Notes: generated from the sequence alone by a model not told the origin. A DNA stretch of 63,849 nt from Chitiniphilus shinanonensis DSM 23277 (GCF_000374805.1 NZ_KB895335.1:308046-371894), one strand, 5' to 3'; shown: positions 36,762 to 47,080, counted from the stretch's first letter. Numbers and translations are program-made.

Positions 36762-37234
36762 GTCGCAAGCTGAAACTGGCCGTGCAGGTGGAAACCGCGG
36801 CCACGGGCCTGCCGGGCAAGACGCAACTCAAGCAGTGGGCCGAGGCGGCGCTGCAAGCCAAGGTGAAGCAGGCCGAGGTCACGGTGCGCATCGTCGATGC
36901 CGAGGAAGGCCGCGTGCTGAACCGCGACTACCGCGGCAAGGACTACGCCACCAACGTGCTCACCTTCACCTTCGAAGACGACCTGCCGGACATCCCCGGC
37001 CTGCCGTTGCTGGGCGACCTGGTGCTATGCGCGCCGGTGGTCGCCGCCGAGGCCGAGGCCCAGGGCAAGCCGCTGGCGGCGCACTACTGCCACCTGCTGG
37101 TGCACGGCATGCTGCACCTGCAGGGCTACGACCATCTGGACGACGCCGAGGCCGAAGTGATGGAGGCGCTGGAGACCCAGATCGTCACGACCCTGGGTTA
37201 TGATGACCCGTACCGAGACGACGAGACCCCCTGA
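36758..37234 (+). CDS. ybeY: Endoribonuclease YbeY (rRNA maturation)
   Basis: 158 aa single-strand endoribonuclease needed for 16S rRNA 3'-end maturation and ribosome quality control. The zinc motif [11 protein letters not shown] (three His, about residues 113-123) is intact, as is the [12 protein letters not shown] region. Its start overlaps the phoH-like stop by four bases. Confidence 0.95.
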   Translation: MSRKLKLAVQVETAATGLPGKTQLKQWAEAALQAKVKQAEVTVRIVDAEEGRVLNRDYRGKDYATNVLTFTFEDDLPDIPGLPLLGDLVLCAPVVAAEAEAQGKPLAAHYCHLLVHGMLHLQGYDHLDDAEAEVMEALETQIVTTLGYDDPYRDDETP

Positions 37235-37238
37235 CCCC

Positions 37239-38093
37239 ATGGATGAAAGCCCGTCCGCCAGCGCGCGCGGCAACTGGCTGGAACGCCTGACCCACTTCCT
37301 GCTGCGCGAGCCGGAAAACCGCGGCGAGCTGGTCGAGATCCTGCATGGCGCCTTCGAGCGCCACCTGCTGGATGCCGATGCGCTGGCCATGATCGAAGGC
37401 GCGCTCAACGTCGGCGACATGCAGGTGCGCGACGTGATGGTGCCGCGCAGCCAGATCAGCGTGATCGACATCGCCACTCCGCCCGAGGAATTCATCCCGC
37501 AGGTGATCGACACCGGCCACTCGCGCTTTCCAGTGGTGGACGGCAACAAGGACAACGTGCTCGGCCTGCTGCTGGCCAAGGACCTGCTGCGCTACTACGC
37601 CAACCGCCAGGCATTCGACCTGCGCGACATCCTGCGCCCGGCGGTGTTCACCCCCGACACCAAGCGCCTCAACATCCTGCTGGCGGAGTTCCGCGACACC
37701 CACAACCACATGGCGGTGGTGGTGGACGAACATGGCGGCGTCTGCGGGTTGGTGACGCTGGAGGACGTAATCGAGCAGATCGTCGGCGACATCGCCGACG
37801 AGCACGACAAGGCCGAACAGCACGTGGTGCCGGGCCGCAACGGCCTGTGGCGCGTCAAAGGCGAAACCGAGATCGCCCACCTTAACGAGGCGCTGGGCAT
37901 CGACCTGCCCAACGAGGATTTCCGCACCGTGTCCGGCCTGATCACCCACCAACTGGGCCACGTGCCGCGCCGGGGCGAAGTGGTGGACGTCGACCGCTGC
38001 CATTTCCGCGTGCTACGCGCCGACAGCCGCCGCATCCACGCGGTGGCATTGCGTCTGCACCCCGCCCCAGCCCGATCCGAAACGAGCCACTGA
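37239..38093 (+). CDS. ybeX: CorC/YbeX-like CBS and transporter-associated domain protein
   Basis: 284 aa from ATG 37239 (an overlapping start at 37200 would lie inside ybeY). Two CBS domains (about residues 55-180; VMVPRSQISVID, HSRFPVVDGNKDNVLGLL, EHGGVCGLVTLEDV) and a C-terminal CorC_HlyC domain (FRTVSGLITHQLGHVPRRGE). Relatives are linked to Mg2+/Co2+ efflux and to ribosome metabolism. Lies between ybeY and lnt as usual. Confidence 0.92.
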   Translation: MDESPSASARGNWLERLTHFLLREPENRGELVEILHGAFERHLLDADALAMIEGALNVGDMQVRDVMVPRSQISVIDIATPPEEFIPQVIDTGHSRFPVVDGNKDNVLGLLLAKDLLRYYANRQAFDLRDILRPAVFTPDTKRLNILLAEFRDTHNHMAVVVDEHGGVCGLVTLEDVIEQIVGDIADEHDKAEQHVVPGRNGLWRVKGETEIAHLNEALGIDLPNEDFRTVSGLITHQLGHVPRRGEVVDVDRCHFRVLRADSRRIHAVALRLHPAPARSETSH

Positions 38094-38104
38094 CCGGAGC
38101 CCCC

Positions 38105-39583
38105 TTGCCGTATCCCGCCTGGCGCGCCGCGCCGCTCCATCTCGGACTGGCCGCCTGTGGGGCGGCCAGCGTGTTTTCCTTCGCCCCCTGGTACTGGGCG
38201 CCGCTGATGTGGCTGTCGCTGGCCGCGCTGTTCGCCGCCATCGGCCACGCACCGTCGCCGCGCCACGCCGCATGGCGCGGCCTGAGCTGGGGGCTGGGCT
38301 ATTTCCTGGCCAACGTGCACTGGGTGTTCATCAGCATGCACACCTACGGCGGCATGCCGGCGTGGATGGCCGCCGGCTGCACGCTGCTGTTCGCGCTGTA
38401 CCTGGCGTTGTTCCCGGCGCTGGCGGGCTGGCTGGGACGACGCTGGCCAGCGCGCGACGCCTGGCGCGGCGCGCTGGTGATCCCGCTGGCCTTCTGCGCC
38501 ACCGAGTACCTGCGCGGCTGGCTGTTCACCGGGTTTCCGTGGGCGGTCAGCGGCACCTCGCAACTGCCATACACGCCCTTAGCCGGCTACGCGCCGCTGA
38601 TCGGCGCCTGGGGCACCGGGCTGCTGCTGGCGCTATGCGTCGGCCTGGTGGTGGGCGCGCCCCGGCAGCCGAAACGCTGGGCGGCCGTTGCCGCAATCTG
38701 GCTGCTGGGCCTGGGCCTGCAACAGGTGGACTGGACCACGCCGCACGGCGAACCGGTCAGCGTGAGCTTGGCGCAGGGCAACATCCCGCAGGACATGAAA
38801 TGGGATCAGGCGCATTTCGTGGACAACCTGCGCACCTACCTGTGGCTGACGCGCGAGGCCAAGGGCGAGATCGTGGTGCTGCCGGAAACGGCGATCCCGG
38901 CCTTTCTCAACGACATCCCCGACTGGTACCTGGACGAGCTGCGCCAGGCGGTCGGCAAGCGCCATCTGGTGTCGGGCGTGCCGATCATGGGCCAGCGCGA
39001 CGATGAGTACTACAACTCGGTGATGGCGATCACCGAGCCGCAGCAAGCGGTCTACAGCAAGCACCACCTGGTGCCGTTCGGCGAGTTCGTGCCGGTGCCC
39101 ACGCTGTTCGGCTGGATGTATCAGTTCCTGGATATGCCGTTGTCCGGCTTCAGCCGGGGCGCGCCCAAGCAGCCGCCATTCGTGCTGGGCCCGACCCGGC
39201 TGGCCGCCAACATCTGCTACGAGGACGTGTTCGGCCGCGAGATCATCCGCGCGCTGCCGGAGGCGACCATGCTGGTCAACGTCTCCAACCTGGCGTGGTT
39301 CGATGGCTCGTGGGCGGCGGCGCAGCACGCGCAGATGAGCCAGGCGCGAGCACTGGAGACCGGGCGCTACATGCTGCGCGCCACCAATACCGGACTGACG
39401 GCGATCATCGACCAGAAAGGCCGGCTGCTCGCCAGCCTGCCGCCGATGAAAAAGGCCCTGCTCGAAGGCAGGGCCCGCAACTTCACCGGCCTGACGCCGT
39501 ATGCGCGGCTAGGCGACTGGGTGTTCCTGCTGGCCCTGGCTGCCGGCTTCGCGCTCAGCGTGGCGCTTGCCCGGCGCGTATAG
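38105..39583 (+). CDS. lnt: Apolipoprotein N-acyltransferase
   Basis: 492 aa inner-membrane enzyme that adds the third acyl chain to lipoproteins, last step of their maturation. TTG start 38105 with GGAG five bases upstream; no ATG nearby in frame. Six to seven N-terminal helices, then a nitrilase-like periplasmic domain with the catalytic triad: Glu in VVLPETAIP, Lys in YSKHHLVPFGE, and Cys in ANICYEDVFG. A last helix is near the C-terminus. Its final 75 bp overlap the end of the convergent RDD gene. Confidence 0.95.
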   Translation: MPYPAWRAAPLHLGLAACGAASVFSFAPWYWAPLMWLSLAALFAAIGHAPSPRHAAWRGLSWGLGYFLANVHWVFISMHTYGGMPAWMAAGCTLLFALYLALFPALAGWLGRRWPARDAWRGALVIPLAFCATEYLRGWLFTGFPWAVSGTSQLPYTPLAGYAPLIGAWGTGLLLALCVGLVVGAPRQPKRWAAVAAIWLLGLGLQQVDWTTPHGEPVSVSLAQGNIPQDMKWDQAHFVDNLRTYLWLTREAKGEIVVLPETAIPAFLNDIPDWYLDELRQAVGKRHLVSGVPIMGQRDDEYYNSVMAITEPQQAVYSKHHLVPFGEFVPVPTLFGWMYQFLDMPLSGFSRGAPKQPPFVLGPTRLAANICYEDVFGREIIRALPEATMLVNVSNLAWFDGSWAAAQHAQMSQARALETGRYMLRATNTGLTAIIDQKGRLLASLPPMKKALLEGRARNFTGLTPYARLGDWVFLLALAAGFALSVALARRV

Positions 39584-40099
39584 CAGGCGGGTGCCGGCGA
39601 AACGGTCGTAGATCAGCTGGCCGTCGCGATCGAACCACGCCCATACGAACGGCGCGACAAACCAGCCGAGCGCCAGCCAGGCCCAGGGAATCCAGTGCGG
39701 GTCGAAATGGGCCATCAGCCAGAGCGGCCCCAGCGGGGCATAGCACAACAGGCCCAGGGCGAAGCGCAGGAAAAGCGCTCGCCAACTCGGCACGCCGCCC
39801 GCGACATCGACCAGACAGATACGCCAGGTCTTCATCGCCAGGGTTTGTCCGCCATGCCGCCAGCACCATCCGAAGTACAGGAACAACATCCCCAGCATCC
39901 AGGCGAAGCTGATGGCGTGGGCCACCGGATGATCGACCATGCCGGTCAGCGGCTGACCGAGCAGCCCCTGGATCAGCGCCTGGACCGCCACCGGCGGCAC
40001 GCTGAGCAGCAATACCACCGGTACCACCAGCAGACCCTCGTACCACAGGGCAAAAAAACGCCGCCACCATCCGGCGGCGGTCGATGTGGGCAAAGCCAT
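39509..40099 (-). CDS. RDD-family membrane protein
   Basis: 196 aa from ATG 40099. The first segment GWWRRFFALWYEGLLVV contains the Arg, and the Asp residues of the family follow in CLVDVAGG and FDRDGQLIYDRFAGTRL. Three to four transmembrane helices. Role unknown; RDD proteins are sometimes transporters or ion-exchange proteins. The start lies two bases after the DUF3106 stop, so it is the fourth gene of the sigma-factor operon. The C-terminal 25 codons overlap lnt on the other strand. Confidence 0.88.
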   Translation of the reverse strand: MALPTSTAAGWWRRFFALWYEGLLVVPVVLLLSVPPVAVQALIQGLLGQPLTGMVDHPVAHAISFAWMLGMLFLYFGWCWRHGGQTLAMKTWRICLVDVAGGVPSWRALFLRFALGLLCYAPLGPLWLMAHFDPHWIPWAWLALGWFVAPFVWAWFDRDGQLIYDRFAGTRLLYAPGKRHAEREAGSQGQQEHPVA

Positions 40100-40101
40100 G
40101 C

Positions 40102-40506
40102 CTACTTCCTTTTCGGGGGGCGATCGTCGTCGTCGCGACCATGATGGCCGCCGCCGTGTTCGCGGCGGTAGCGCTCGATCACCGCGCGCTGCTGCTCCGG
40201 CGGCAGTTCGCGCAGACGGCGGTAGTTGTCGCGCGCACGGACGCGCTGCTCGGGCGACAGGTCGGCCCAGCGACCGATGCGCTCGCGCACCCGGTTCTGC
40301 TTGTCGGGCGGCAATTGCGGATAACGGTCGGCCATGCGGACGAAACGCTCCTGGTCGTCGGACGGCAGGTTGTTCCACTGGTTGGCCAGGGGCGATAGCA
40401 CGCTACGCTGCTGCGGCGTCAGCGACTGCCAGTCGGCCGCGGCGGCCGGCAGCGCCAGGAATGCGCCCGCGCACAGGGCGCAAATCAGTTGGTAGCGGTA
40501 GTCCAT
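40102..40506 (-). CDS. DUF3106 periplasmic protein
   Basis: 134 aa. Residues 1-24 are a signal peptide ending AAA. The mature part repeats a helical pattern of the LTPQQR type four times (LTPQQRSVLSPL, LPSDDQERF, LPPDKQNRV, LSPEQRVRA, LPPEQQRAV) with a charged His/Asp-rich tail that may bind metal (GGGHHGRDDDDR). The repeats recall periplasmic stress sensors of the CpxP/Spy kind, but this is only analogy. Overlaps the DUF3619 gene by 22 bases. Confidence 0.85.
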   Translation of the reverse strand: MDYRYQLICALCAGAFLALPAAAADWQSLTPQQRSVLSPLANQWNNLPSDDQERFVRMADRYPQLPPDKQNRVRERIGRWADLSPEQRVRARDNYRRLRELPPEQQRAVIERYRREHGGGHHGRDDDDRPPKRK

Positions 40507-40844
40507 TTATCGAAATCGTTGCTCACGTAGATATCGAGCGGCGCTTCGTCGGCCAGCAGTTGAAGGTCCAGGCTCGGATCGACGGCCCGCGCATGCTGCC
40601 ACTGCCAGGTGCCGCCGACCACCACCGCCAGCCCGAAGGCCAGGCCGGCGCCCCATGCCGCCGGGTGCGCGCCGAACTGTTCGCTCAGCCAGCGCAGCGG
40701 GTTGAAGCCGCGGCGCGCCCCGGCGTGGGCCACCGCGCGTTGCCGCGCCTGGGCCAGCTTCGCGGCGACCTCGGGCGAGACGGCGCGCGCATCCAGCGCT
40801 GCCTTCGCCAGGCCGCCCAGACGTTGTTCCATCCGTTCATTCAT
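40485..40844 (-). CDS. DUF3619 single-pass membrane protein, possible anti-sigma factor
   Basis: 119 aa. The N-terminal about 60 residues are soluble and helical, then one transmembrane helix (WGAGLAFGLAVVVGGTW, about residues 64-80), then a short periplasmic tail. Gene order directly after an ECF sigma factor, 18 bases downstream, and this topology are those of a membrane anti-sigma factor. No zinc-binding HxxxCxxC motif is present. The regulatory role is inferred. Confidence 0.8.
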   Translation of the reverse strand: MNERMEQRLGGLAKAALDARAVSPEVAAKLAQARQRAVAHAGARRGFNPLRWLSEQFGAHPAAWGAGLAFGLAVVVGGTWQWQHARAVDPSLDLQLLADEAPLDIYVSNDFDKWTTATN

Positions 40845-40862
40845 CGCCGATCCCCCTGTGCC

Positions 40863-41435
40863 TCATTCGCCACCTTGCCAGTCTACACCGTGCTGTCGCA
40901 TCCATTCGGCGAGCGCCTGCGTCGCGCGCGAGCAATGGGTTTTCACGCTGCCCTGCGAGCAACCCATGATCTCGGCGGTCTCCGCCACGTCGAACTCTTC
41001 CCAGTAACGCAGCAGGAACGCTTCGCGTTGACGCGTGGGCAGGCGCGCGATGCCGGCCTCAATCAATGCCATGGTCTGGGCCTGTTCCCGCTCACGCTCC
41101 GGGTTGGCCGAGCCGGACTGGTCGGGCAGCCATTCCAGCGGATCGTCGCCTTCGTCATCGTCGTCGCGGCGAAACGCCGAGAACAGCGTCACCCACCAGT
41201 TACGCACCTTGCTGCGGCGGAAATGGTCGCGGATGGCGTTCTGCAGGATGCGCTGGAACAGCAGCGGCCATTCCTCCTGCGGCCGGTCGGCGTAGCGCTC
41301 GGCCAGCCTCAGCATCGTGTCCTGCACGATGTCGAGCGCGGCCTCCTCGTCGCGCACGGCGTAGAACGCGTGCCGGTAGGCACGGCGCTCGACTTCGGCG
41401 AGGAAAACGGAAAGGGCGTTCTGCCGGGATTGCAT
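40863..41435 (-). CDS. ECF RNA polymerase sigma factor
   Basis: 190 aa from ATG 41435; an ATG seven codons upstream is possible. Sigma-70 region 2 is RHAFYAVRDEEAALDIVQDTMLRL (key DEEAALDIVQD) and region 4 LPTRQREAFLLRYWEEFDVAETAEIMGCSQGSVKTH (key RQREAFLLRYWE and GSVKTH). An acidic linker RRDDDDEGDDP joins them. It heads an operon with DUF3619, DUF3106 and RDD genes, suggesting an envelope signal. Confidence 0.92.
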   Translation of the reverse strand: MQSRQNALSVFLAEVERRAYRHAFYAVRDEEAALDIVQDTMLRLAERYADRPQEEWPLLFQRILQNAIRDHFRRSKVRNWWVTLFSAFRRDDDDEGDDPLEWLPDQSGSANPEREREQAQTMALIEAGIARLPTRQREAFLLRYWEEFDVAETAEIMGCSQGSVKTHCSRATQALAEWMRQHGVDWQGGE

Positions 41436-41933
41436 CGGCTGGGTCCGCGGGTTCAAAAAGACAAACAGGGGCCGATGCTAGCAAAGCGCGCCCCCCGAGC
41501 GCCAGTGAAGTCGCGCGCGTGCCGCCGAGGCTTTTTCTTGCCAAGTCCTTGGCGATCCGCTACCTTTTGCGGTTCACACCCAATCCAGATGTGAAGTCGA
41601 GCCCTTTGTTATCCAGGGGCCCGGCACCGAATGGCACCGCCCGCGCAACACACCGCAGTCGTCCCAATTCAGGCCACAAGCCCGAGTCAAGGCGGCCCGC
41701 CCGGTAAGGACAGGCTTCGCGGCACTGCCAATGCCCCGCATCAAATGGACCGTTGCGTTACCGCGCTACGATCCGGCCCGGAAACACGCCAGTGACCGAG
41801 CCACCCGATGCGTCAGGCTCAGGCAGGTCGAAGAGGTCGCAATGCTCTGGAGATTCGAGCACTGTTTTTCTTTCAACGTTGATCGCCGGTCGTCGCACCC
41901 CACGCGACCCGCAACCGGCAAAGGGTGACCCTC
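41436..41933. other. Gene-free region between the sigma factor and ilvB
   Basis: About 500 bp. No convincing gene: frames here lack ribosome sites and family matches. It must hold the divergent promoters of the sigma operon and the ilv operon. I looked for a leucine/valine/isoleucine-rich leader peptide plus attenuator before ilvB and did not find one. Confidence 0.6.
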
Positions 41934-43703
41934 ATGGAGCATATCTCCGGTGCCGAGATCGTCACGCGCTGTCTGCAAGCCGAAGGCGTCGAATTCGTCT
42001 TTGGTTATCCAGGCGGCGCCGTGCTTGAGATCTACGACGCAATCTTCCGCCAAGAGCAATTCAAACACGTGCTGGTGCGTCACGAGCAGGCTGCGGTGCA
42101 TGCCGCCGATGCCTATTCGCGCTCCAGCGACAAGATCGGCGTGGCGCTGGTCACCAGCGGCCCCGGCGCGACCAACGCGCTGACCGGCATCGCCACCGCC
42201 TACATGGATTCGATCCCGATGGTGGTGATCTCGGGCCAGGTGGGCACCAGCGCCATCGGCCTGGACGCCTTCCAGGAAGTGGACATGGTCGGCTGCTCGC
42301 GCCCGATCGTGAAGCACAACTTCCTGGTGAAGGATGTGCGCGATCTGGCCGCCACTTTCAAGAAAGCGTTCCACATCGCCAAGACCGGCCGCCCCGGTCC
42401 GGTGGTCATCGACGTTCCCAAGGACGTGACCATCAACAAGTGTGCGTTCGAATACCCCGAAACCCTGTCGATCCGCAGCTACAACCCGCCGACCAAAGGC
42501 CATCCCGGCCAGATCAAGAAGGCGGCGCAACTGCTGGCCGAAGCCAAGCGCCCGTACATCTACGTCGGCGGCGGCGCGGTGCAGGGCGGCGCCGGCGCGC
42601 AGGTCACCGAACTGGTGAAGCTGCTGGGCGTGCCATGTACCAACACCCTGATGGGCCTGGGCGCGCTCGACGGCACCGATCCCAATTTCCTCGGCATGCT
42701 GGGCATGCATGGCACCTACGAAGCCAATCTGGCGATGCAGTACTGCGATGTGCTGATCGCGGTCGGCGCGCGCTTCGACGACCGCGTGATTTCGGTGCCG
42801 AGCCAGTTCCTGTCCAATCCGAAGCGCATCGTCCACATCGATGTGGACCCGAGCTCGATCGCCAAACGCGTCAAGGTGGACGTGCCTATCGTCGGCGACG
42901 TGAAGCACGTGCTGACCGACCTGATCGCCGCGCTGAAGGAAGGCAACCTGCGTCCCAACCCGGACGCGCTCGCCAACTGGTGGAAGCAGATCAACGAGTG
43001 GCGCAAGCCCAACAGCCTGCTGTACACGCCGTCCGACGAGCTGATCAAACCGCAGTCGGTAGTGCAGAAGCTGTGGGAGATCACCCATGGCGAGGCCATC
43101 GTCACCTCCGACGTGGGCCAGCACCAGATGTGGGCGGCGCAGTACTACAAGTTCCGTCGGCCCAAGCAGTGGATCAACTCCGGCGGCCTGGGCACCATGG
43201 GCTTCGGCCTGCCGGCCGCGATGGGCGCGCAACTGGCCAACCCCGACGCGGTGGTCGCCTGCATCACCGGCGAAGGCTCGATCCAGATGAACATCCAGGA
43301 GCTTTCCACCTGCAAGCAGTACAACACGCCGGTGAAGGTGCTGAGCCTGAACAACCGCTACCTGGGCATGGTGCGTCAGTGGCAGGAGTTCTTTTACGGC
43401 ACGCGCTACTCCCATAGCTACATGGATGCCCTGCCCGACTTCGTGAAGATCGCCGAGGCCTACGGCCACGTCGGCTTCAAGATCGAGAACCCGGCCGATG
43501 TCGAGCCGGTGCTGCGCGAGGCGTTCAGCCCGGCGCTGAAGGATCGGCTGGTGTTCATGGACTTCCGCACCGATCCGTCGGAGAACGTGTTCCCGATGGT
43601 GCAGAACGGCAAGGGCCTGAACCAGATGGACCTGCCGCCGCATATGCACGGCCTGCAACAGGTGCCGTTCGAAAACAACCGCGACTACGGCAACCTTTGC
43701 TGA
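41934..43703 (+). CDS. ilvB: Acetolactate synthase, large (catalytic) subunit
   Basis: 589 aa from ATG 41934, which has AAAGGGTG eight bases upstream (GTG 41925 is an alternative). It condenses pyruvate with pyruvate or 2-oxobutyrate, first common step of valine/isoleucine/leucine synthesis. The catalytic Glu is in VRHEQAAVHAADAYSR; the ThDP motif reads GEGSIQMNIQEL ... LNNRYLGMV, with GEG in place of the usual GDG. Anabolic type with FAD-binding middle domain. Forms the heteromer with ilvH, 13 bases downstream. Confidence 0.96.
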   Translation: MEHISGAEIVTRCLQAEGVEFVFGYPGGAVLEIYDAIFRQEQFKHVLVRHEQAAVHAADAYSRSSDKIGVALVTSGPGATNALTGIATAYMDSIPMVVISGQVGTSAIGLDAFQEVDMVGCSRPIVKHNFLVKDVRDLAATFKKAFHIAKTGRPGPVVIDVPKDVTINKCAFEYPETLSIRSYNPPTKGHPGQIKKAAQLLAEAKRPYIYVGGGAVQGGAGAQVTELVKLLGVPCTNTLMGLGALDGTDPNFLGMLGMHGTYEANLAMQYCDVLIAVGARFDDRVISVPSQFLSNPKRIVHIDVDPSSIAKRVKVDVPIVGDVKHVLTDLIAALKEGNLRPNPDALANWWKQINEWRKPNSLLYTPSDELIKPQSVVQKLWEITHGEAIVTSDVGQHQMWAAQYYKFRRPKQWINSGGLGTMGFGLPAAMGAQLANPDAVVACITGEGSIQMNIQELSTCKQYNTPVKVLSLNNRYLGMVRQWQEFFYGTRYSHSYMDALPDFVKIAEAYGHVGFKIENPADVEPVLREAFSPALKDRLVFMDFRTDPSENVFPMVQNGKGLNQMDLPPHMHGLQQVPFENNRDYGNLC

Positions 43704-43716
43704 GGAGGGAACGACC

Positions 43717-44208
43717 ATGCGACATATTCTCTCCGTGCTGATCGAAAACGAGGCGGGCGCGCTGTCCCGCGTGACCGGGCTGTTCTCGGCGCGCGGCTAC
43801 AACATCGATTCGCTGACGGTGCAGACCACCGAAGACCCGACGCTGTCGCGCATGACCATCGTCACGCACGGGTCGGACGACGTGATCGAGCAGATCACCA
43901 AGCAGCTCAACAAGCTGATCGAGGTGGTCAAGGTGATCGACCTGAACGAGGCCGACCACATCGAGCGCGAGCTGATGCTGATCAAGGTGCGCGCCACCGG
44001 CAAGGATCGCGACGAAATGAAGCGGATGGCCGACATCTTTCGCGGCCGCGTCATCGACGTGACCGAGAAGACCTACACCATCGAGCTGACCGGCCCCGGC
44101 GACAAGCTGGATGCCTTCATCAAGGCAATCGACGCGACCTCCATCCTCGAAACCGTGCGCACCGGTGCGTCCGGCATCGCACGCGGCGAACGTGTTTTGA
44201 AAATCTGA
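43717..44208 (+). CDS. ilvH: Acetolactate synthase, small regulatory subunit
   Basis: 163 aa. N-terminal ACT domain (RHILSVLIENEAGALSRV and FSARGYNIDSLTV) binds valine for feedback control; the C-terminal half activates the large subunit. GAGGAGGGA precedes ATG 43717. Second gene of ilvB-ilvH-ilvC. Confidence 0.96.
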   Translation: MRHILSVLIENEAGALSRVTGLFSARGYNIDSLTVQTTEDPTLSRMTIVTHGSDDVIEQITKQLNKLIEVVKVIDLNEADHIERELMLIKVRATGKDRDEMKRMADIFRGRVIDVTEKTYTIELTGPGDKLDAFIKAIDATSILETVRTGASGIARGERVLKI

Positions 44209-45306
<1,098 letters not shown>

Positions 45307-45318
45307 TTCGTGCGCAGC

Positions 45319-45340
45319 GCCCCGCCTGCCAAGGCGGGGC
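45319..45340 (+). other. GC hairpin after ilvC
   Basis: GCCCCGCCT (45319-45327) pairs with AGGCGGGGC (45332-45340). There is no U run; it lies upstream of the true terminator and may protect the transcript 3' end. Confidence 0.5.
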
Positions 45341-45382
45341 CTCGCACCGAGCGCGTCATCCCGTAGGTTCGCGCGCTCATCA

Positions 45383-45410
45383 ACGGCCAGCCCGCGCTGG
45401 CCGTTTTTTC
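45383..45410 (+). terminator. Rho-independent terminator of the ilv operon
   Basis: ACGGCCAGC (45383-45391) pairs with GCTGGCCGT (45396-45404), followed by TTTTT; about 75 bases after the ilvC stop. Confidence 0.85.
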
Positions 45411-45534
45411 TGGCCGCGCTCGCCATGACGCCTTTCCCGACATGCCAAGGCACTTTTTGCCCACGCTGCGGCGAAAGACACCGCGGGGCGCGCTCGGTTA
45501 CAATTTTCTGTTCAATCCAAGCCCAGAGACGACC

Positions 45535-46179
45535 TTGAACAAGCCCTACCCTCATCCGATCATCGCGCGCGAAGGCTGGCCCTTCCTTGGCGCCAGCGTC
45601 GTCGTCGCCGTACTCGTCACGCATTTCGCCGGCTGGTGGTCGTTGCCGTTCTGGATCATCGCCCTGTTCGTGCTGCAGTTCTTCCGCGATCCGGCACGCG
45701 TCATTCCGCAGGATCCGAAGGCCGTGCTGTCGCCTGCGGACGGCCGCGTGGTGGTAGTGGAACAGGCGATGGATCCGTACCGCAAGGTAGAAGCGCTGAA
45801 GATCAGCGTGTTCATGAACGTGTTCAACGTCCACTCCAACCGCAGCCCGGTCGATGGCGTGGTGCAGCATATCGAGTACAACGCCGGCTCGTTCCTCAAC
45901 GCAGCGCTGGCCAAGGCTTCGCTGGAAAACGAGCGCAACGCGGTGCTGGCACGCCTCGCCGACGGCACCGAAGTCACCTTCGTCCAGATCGCGGGCCTGG
46001 TGGCGCGCCGCATCCTCTGCTACGCCAAGGTGGGCGACAACCTGTCGCGCGGCCAGCGCTACGGCTTCATCCGCTTCGGCTCCCGCGTGGACGTTTACCT
46101 GCCGTTGAGCGCACGCGCCAAGGTCGCCATCGGCGACAAGGTCAGCGCCACCGAGACCATCCTGGCGGAACTCGCCTGA
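45535..46179 (+). CDS. psd: Phosphatidylserine decarboxylase (short type)
   Basis: 214 aa with TTG start 45535. It decarboxylates phosphatidylserine to phosphatidylethanolamine at the inner membrane. N-terminal hydrophobic segments about residues 15-48, then FFRDPAR, SPADGRV and [16 protein letters not shown] typical of the family. The self-cleavage site that makes the pyruvoyl group is the Gly-Ser of [11 protein letters not shown] near residue 181. The short form (about 215 aa) is usual in betaproteobacteria. The start is inferred; no closer ATG exists. Confidence 0.93.
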   Translation: MNKPYPHPIIAREGWPFLGASVVVAVLVTHFAGWWSLPFWIIALFVLQFFRDPARVIPQDPKAVLSPADGRVVVVEQAMDPYRKVEALKISVFMNVFNVHSNRSPVDGVVQHIEYNAGSFLNAALAKASLENERNAVLARLADGTEVTFVQIAGLVARRILCYAKVGDNLSRGQRYGFIRFGSRVDVYLPLSARAKVAIGDKVSATETILAELA

Positions 46180-46228
46180 CCCGCGGCCTGCCGAAACCCG
46201 TTCCAGGCCCATCCACCGAGAGCGCCCC

Positions 46229-46996
46229 ATGCACCCGATCAAGCGACCGTTGAATCTGAAGCGGCAAAGCATCTACCTGCTGCCCAACCTGTTCACCCTC
46301 GGCGCGCTGTTTGCCGGCTTCTACGCCATCGTGCAGGCCATGAACGGGCATTTCGAGCACTCGGCGGTGGCCATCTTCGTCGCAATGATCCTGGACGGCC
46401 TCGACGGCCGCGTGGCGCGCCTGACCCATACCCAGTCGCCGTTCGGCGCCGAGTTCGACAGCCTGTCGGACATGGTGTCGTTCGGCGTGGCGCCCGCGCT
46501 GATCGCCTACGAATGGGCGCTGAAGGATTTCGGCAAGCTGGGCTGGATGGTGGCGTTCATCTACTGCGCCGGCGCCGCGCTGCGGCTGGCACGCTTCAAT
46601 ACCAATATCGAAGTGGTCGACAAGCGCTTCTTCCAGGGCCTGCCTTCGCCGTCCGCCGCCGCGCTGGTGGCCGGGCTGGTGTGGATCAGCATCGAACATG
46701 CCGAGGACCTGTCGCTGATCGCCGGCGCGCTGCCGGAAATCGCGCTGTTCTTCACTCTGTTCGCCGGGCTGACCATGGTGTCCAACGTGAAGTTCTGGAG
46801 CTTCAAGGAATTCCACGCCCGCAAGACGGTGCCCTTCGTCGCGCTGCTGGTGGCCACGCTGGTGCTGCTGATCGGCGCCTCGCGCCCGGCGCTGGTGTTG
46901 TTCTGCTTCTTCATCGGCTACGCCGCCTCCGGCTATGTCTACTGGGGCTGGCAGTGGGCGAATCGGCACAAGAAAGCCGTCAAATCGGACATGTAG
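46229..46996 (+). CDS. pssA: CDP-diacylglycerol-serine O-phosphatidyltransferase
   Basis: 255 aa inner-membrane enzyme making phosphatidylserine, substrate of the psd product encoded just upstream. The CDP-alcohol phosphotransferase motif DGLDGRVARLTHTQSPFGAEFDSLSDM is complete; key residues are DG-x2-AR-x8-G-x3-D-x3-D. About seven transmembrane helices. The basic tail NRHKKAVKSDM is cytoplasmic. Confidence 0.95.
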   Translation: MHPIKRPLNLKRQSIYLLPNLFTLGALFAGFYAIVQAMNGHFEHSAVAIFVAMILDGLDGRVARLTHTQSPFGAEFDSLSDMVSFGVAPALIAYEWALKDFGKLGWMVAFIYCAGAALRLARFNTNIEVVDKRFFQGLPSPSAAALVAGLVWISIEHAEDLSLIAGALPEIALFFTLFAGLTMVSNVKFWSFKEFHARKTVPFVALLVATLVLLIGASRPALVLFCFFIGYAASGYVYWGWQWANRHKKAVKSDM

Positions 46997-47050
46997 TCCA
47001 AAATCTCACCAACCCTTTCTGCGTTTCTTCTTTCTCCCCTGTCGAAATCG

Positions 47051-47080
47051 TTGACGTTATGTCCAAAACGGGCCTATCCT
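47051..47080 (+). promoter_or_regulatory. Promoter of the HTH-leuA gene
   Basis: TTGACG (47051-47056) and TATCCT (47075-47080) are spaced by 18 bp. Transcription would start about 47087, giving a leader of about 23 nt before the GTG at 47110, so the upstream HTH coding part would be included in the mRNA. Confidence 0.5.

Noticed and set aside
41460-41930. Leader-peptide attenuator before ilvB
   Set aside because: No short frame rich in Leu/Val/Ile codons with a ribosome site, and no clear terminator/antiterminator pair.
43270-43275. GEG instead of GDG in the IlvB cofactor motif as a sign of inactivity
   Set aside because: As I recall, GEG also occurs in this position in other betaproteobacterial acetolactate synthases, and all other motifs are intact.
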